The translations under genes were made by a program, and so were the position numbers. A stretch of DNA of 24,815 nt from Spirochaetia bacterium UBA5550 (GTDB lineage: Bacteria > Spirochaetota > UBA4802 > UBA5550). Location of the stretch: the NCBI GenBank assembly GCA_002425885.1, contig DINC01000185.1, forward strand, positions 12,609-37,423, in the 5' to 3' direction. Below are positions 24,185-24,815 of this stretch, one piece after another; within the stretch, counting starts at the first letter, position 1; each line of letters starts with the position of its first letter. The notes beneath the pieces are model-generated. The model was not told the origin of the DNA, did not search any database, and saw nothing but the letters and a program-made list of their open reading frames with translations.

Positions 24185-24700
24185 TCACCGTTTATATATT
24201 ATGCGCCCTTCAATGAGTTTCTCAGGTACAGCCCCTATGGTTCTGCTGTCATAGCTTGAGTCGAAGTTGTCGCCAAGAAGGAAGTATTCATCTTTGCCTA
24301 ATTTAACCGGAGGCATATTGTCCCTGAATGTGAATTTCATCGGGTATATACTGTTCCCCTCTTTGAGTGTGTTCCATTTGAAATTTGCTGCGGTGTCATT
24401 TATAAAAACAACCCTGTTTCTTATTTCAACAGTTTCAAATTCGGAGGCGATAATCCTTGAAAGAACAAGCCTCCCTTCATCAGCAGGACTTTCTACAGCA
24501 ACAATATCCCCTTTCCCCACAGAAGCGAATCTGCTTACAAGTATCCGGTCACCTGTTTTGAGGTTGGGGGTCATAGATTCAGTTTCAACTTTCATTATAA
24601 AAAAGAACAGCCTTGAGATAATAAGGCCAAGCAGCAGCCCGGCGGACAGCATTACAATTTTGTACATCAGAGGATGGTCAACGTTATTTTTTCTGCTCAA
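24185..24700 (-). CDS. Signal peptidase I-like protein with Ser at the catalytic Lys site
   Basis: The 171-residue protein has one N-terminal membrane helix (about 13-36) and then the S26 signal peptidase boxes. Box B is ESMTPNLKTGDRILVSRF with the nucleophile Ser42. Box C/D is KGDIVAVESP followed by LVLSRIIA. Box E is GDNFDSSYDSRTIGAVPEKL, nearly consensus. In ordinary bacterial enzymes box D reads (Y/V)-x-K-R-V; here Ser81 (bases 24458-24460) stands at the Lys position, so the usual Ser/Lys dyad is missing. Signal peptidase I cuts secreted proteins at the outer face of the inner membrane. The start is TTG, supported by GGTGAT just upstream; an internal ATG at residue 12 is possible. It lies 28 bases before the nucleotidyltransferase gene, probably in one operon. 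It may be a divergent paralogue of the main enzyme. Confidence 0.88.
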   Translation of the reverse strand: MSRKNNVDHPLMYKIVMLSAGLLLGLIISRLFFFIMKVETESMTPNLKTGDRILVSRFASVGKGDIVAVESPADEGRLVLSRIIASEFETVEIRNRVVFINDTAANFKWNTLKEGNSIYPMKFTFRDNMPPVKLGKDEYFLLGDNFDSSYDSRTIGAVPEKLIEGRIIYKR

Positions 24701-24815
24701 TTATATCACCGGTGTGTATTATTTTATATTTAGCCTGAAACGGTATACATTATTTATCAATATTTTTTTTATTTTAAGATAAATCAGAGCATTTTATGGC
24801 ACCTGAAGGTATGGT
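24701..24815. other. Upstream region of the lepB-like operon, to the window edge
   Basis: This 115-bp A/T-rich stretch should carry the promoter of the minus-strand operon. I find A/T-rich hexamers such as TATAAA and TAAAAT on the minus strand but no convincing -35/-10 pair. An ATG at 24796 on the plus strand opens a frame to the edge, but only six codons are visible. Confidence 0.3.

Noticed and set aside
24267..24782. 171-codon plus-strand frame opposite the signal peptidase gene
   Set aside because: Antisense to boxes B and E of a recognisable signal peptidase; no ribosome binding site or motif seen.
24796..24815. Start of a divergent plus-strand gene at the right edge (ATG at 24796)
   Set aside because: Only six codons are visible and the upstream binding site is weak, so it cannot be supported.
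1..24815. CRISPR arrays, tRNA or rRNA genes, insertion sequences and integrases
   Set aside because: I looked for regularly spaced repeats, cloverleaf-like sequences and transposase or integrase motifs and found none; only the short palindromic elements listed.

Overview
The window looks like chromosomal DNA of a diderm bacterium of moderate G+C. A member of the Spirochaetota or a close relative is my best guess. The grounds are a TatT-type (spirochaetal TRAP-associated) lipoprotein, many lipoproteins with short relaxed lipoboxes, a 7TMR-DISM sensor joined to a PAS domain and an RsbW-like ATPase, and lipoproteins built of SbsA-type Ig domains. This is inference from gene content; there is no rRNA or tRNA in the window to confirm it.

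Layout. (1) 1-1352, minus strand: a TatT-like lipoprotein cut by the left edge, preceded by a SnoaL/NTF2-like protein. (2) 1511-15985, plus strand: nine tightly packed genes, several with ATGA or GTGA start/stop overlaps, so probably one operon of about 14.5 kb. In order they are a TPR lipoprotein, a small lipoprotein, a TolC-like outer-membrane channel, a periplasmic adaptor with a long coiled coil, two different RND permeases, two paralogous Ig-domain lipoproteins, and a GntP-family permease. (3) 15986-18056, plus strand: a spaced-out region with an exported ankyrin-repeat protein, a RidA deaminase, a small membrane protein, and several palindromic or REP-like sequences. (4) 18042-20288, minus strand: the 7TMR-DISM/PAS/ATPase sensor, with an extended -10 promoter flanked by a 16-bp direct repeat. 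(5) 20540-24700, minus strand: an operon of a signal peptidase I-like protein, a large nucleotidyltransferase with a phosphomannomutase-like C-terminal half, and an M20 PepT-like peptidase.

The most interesting system is the nine-gene efflux operon. The first RND permease keeps one of the two aspartates of the transmembrane-4 proton relay, while the second has Ser-Ser at that site and no acidic residue there. This suggests an obligate heteromeric pump with one proton-coupled subunit and one degenerate partner. Four lipoproteins surround it, two made of three SbsA-like Ig domains each plus a shared C-terminal domain. I know of no described RND system with this accessory set, but I cannot search.

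Other notable points are a signal peptidase with Ser where the catalytic Lys is expected, a phosphomannomutase domain without its serine, metal and phosphate motifs, and two elements of identical REP-doublet architecture with unrelated stems.
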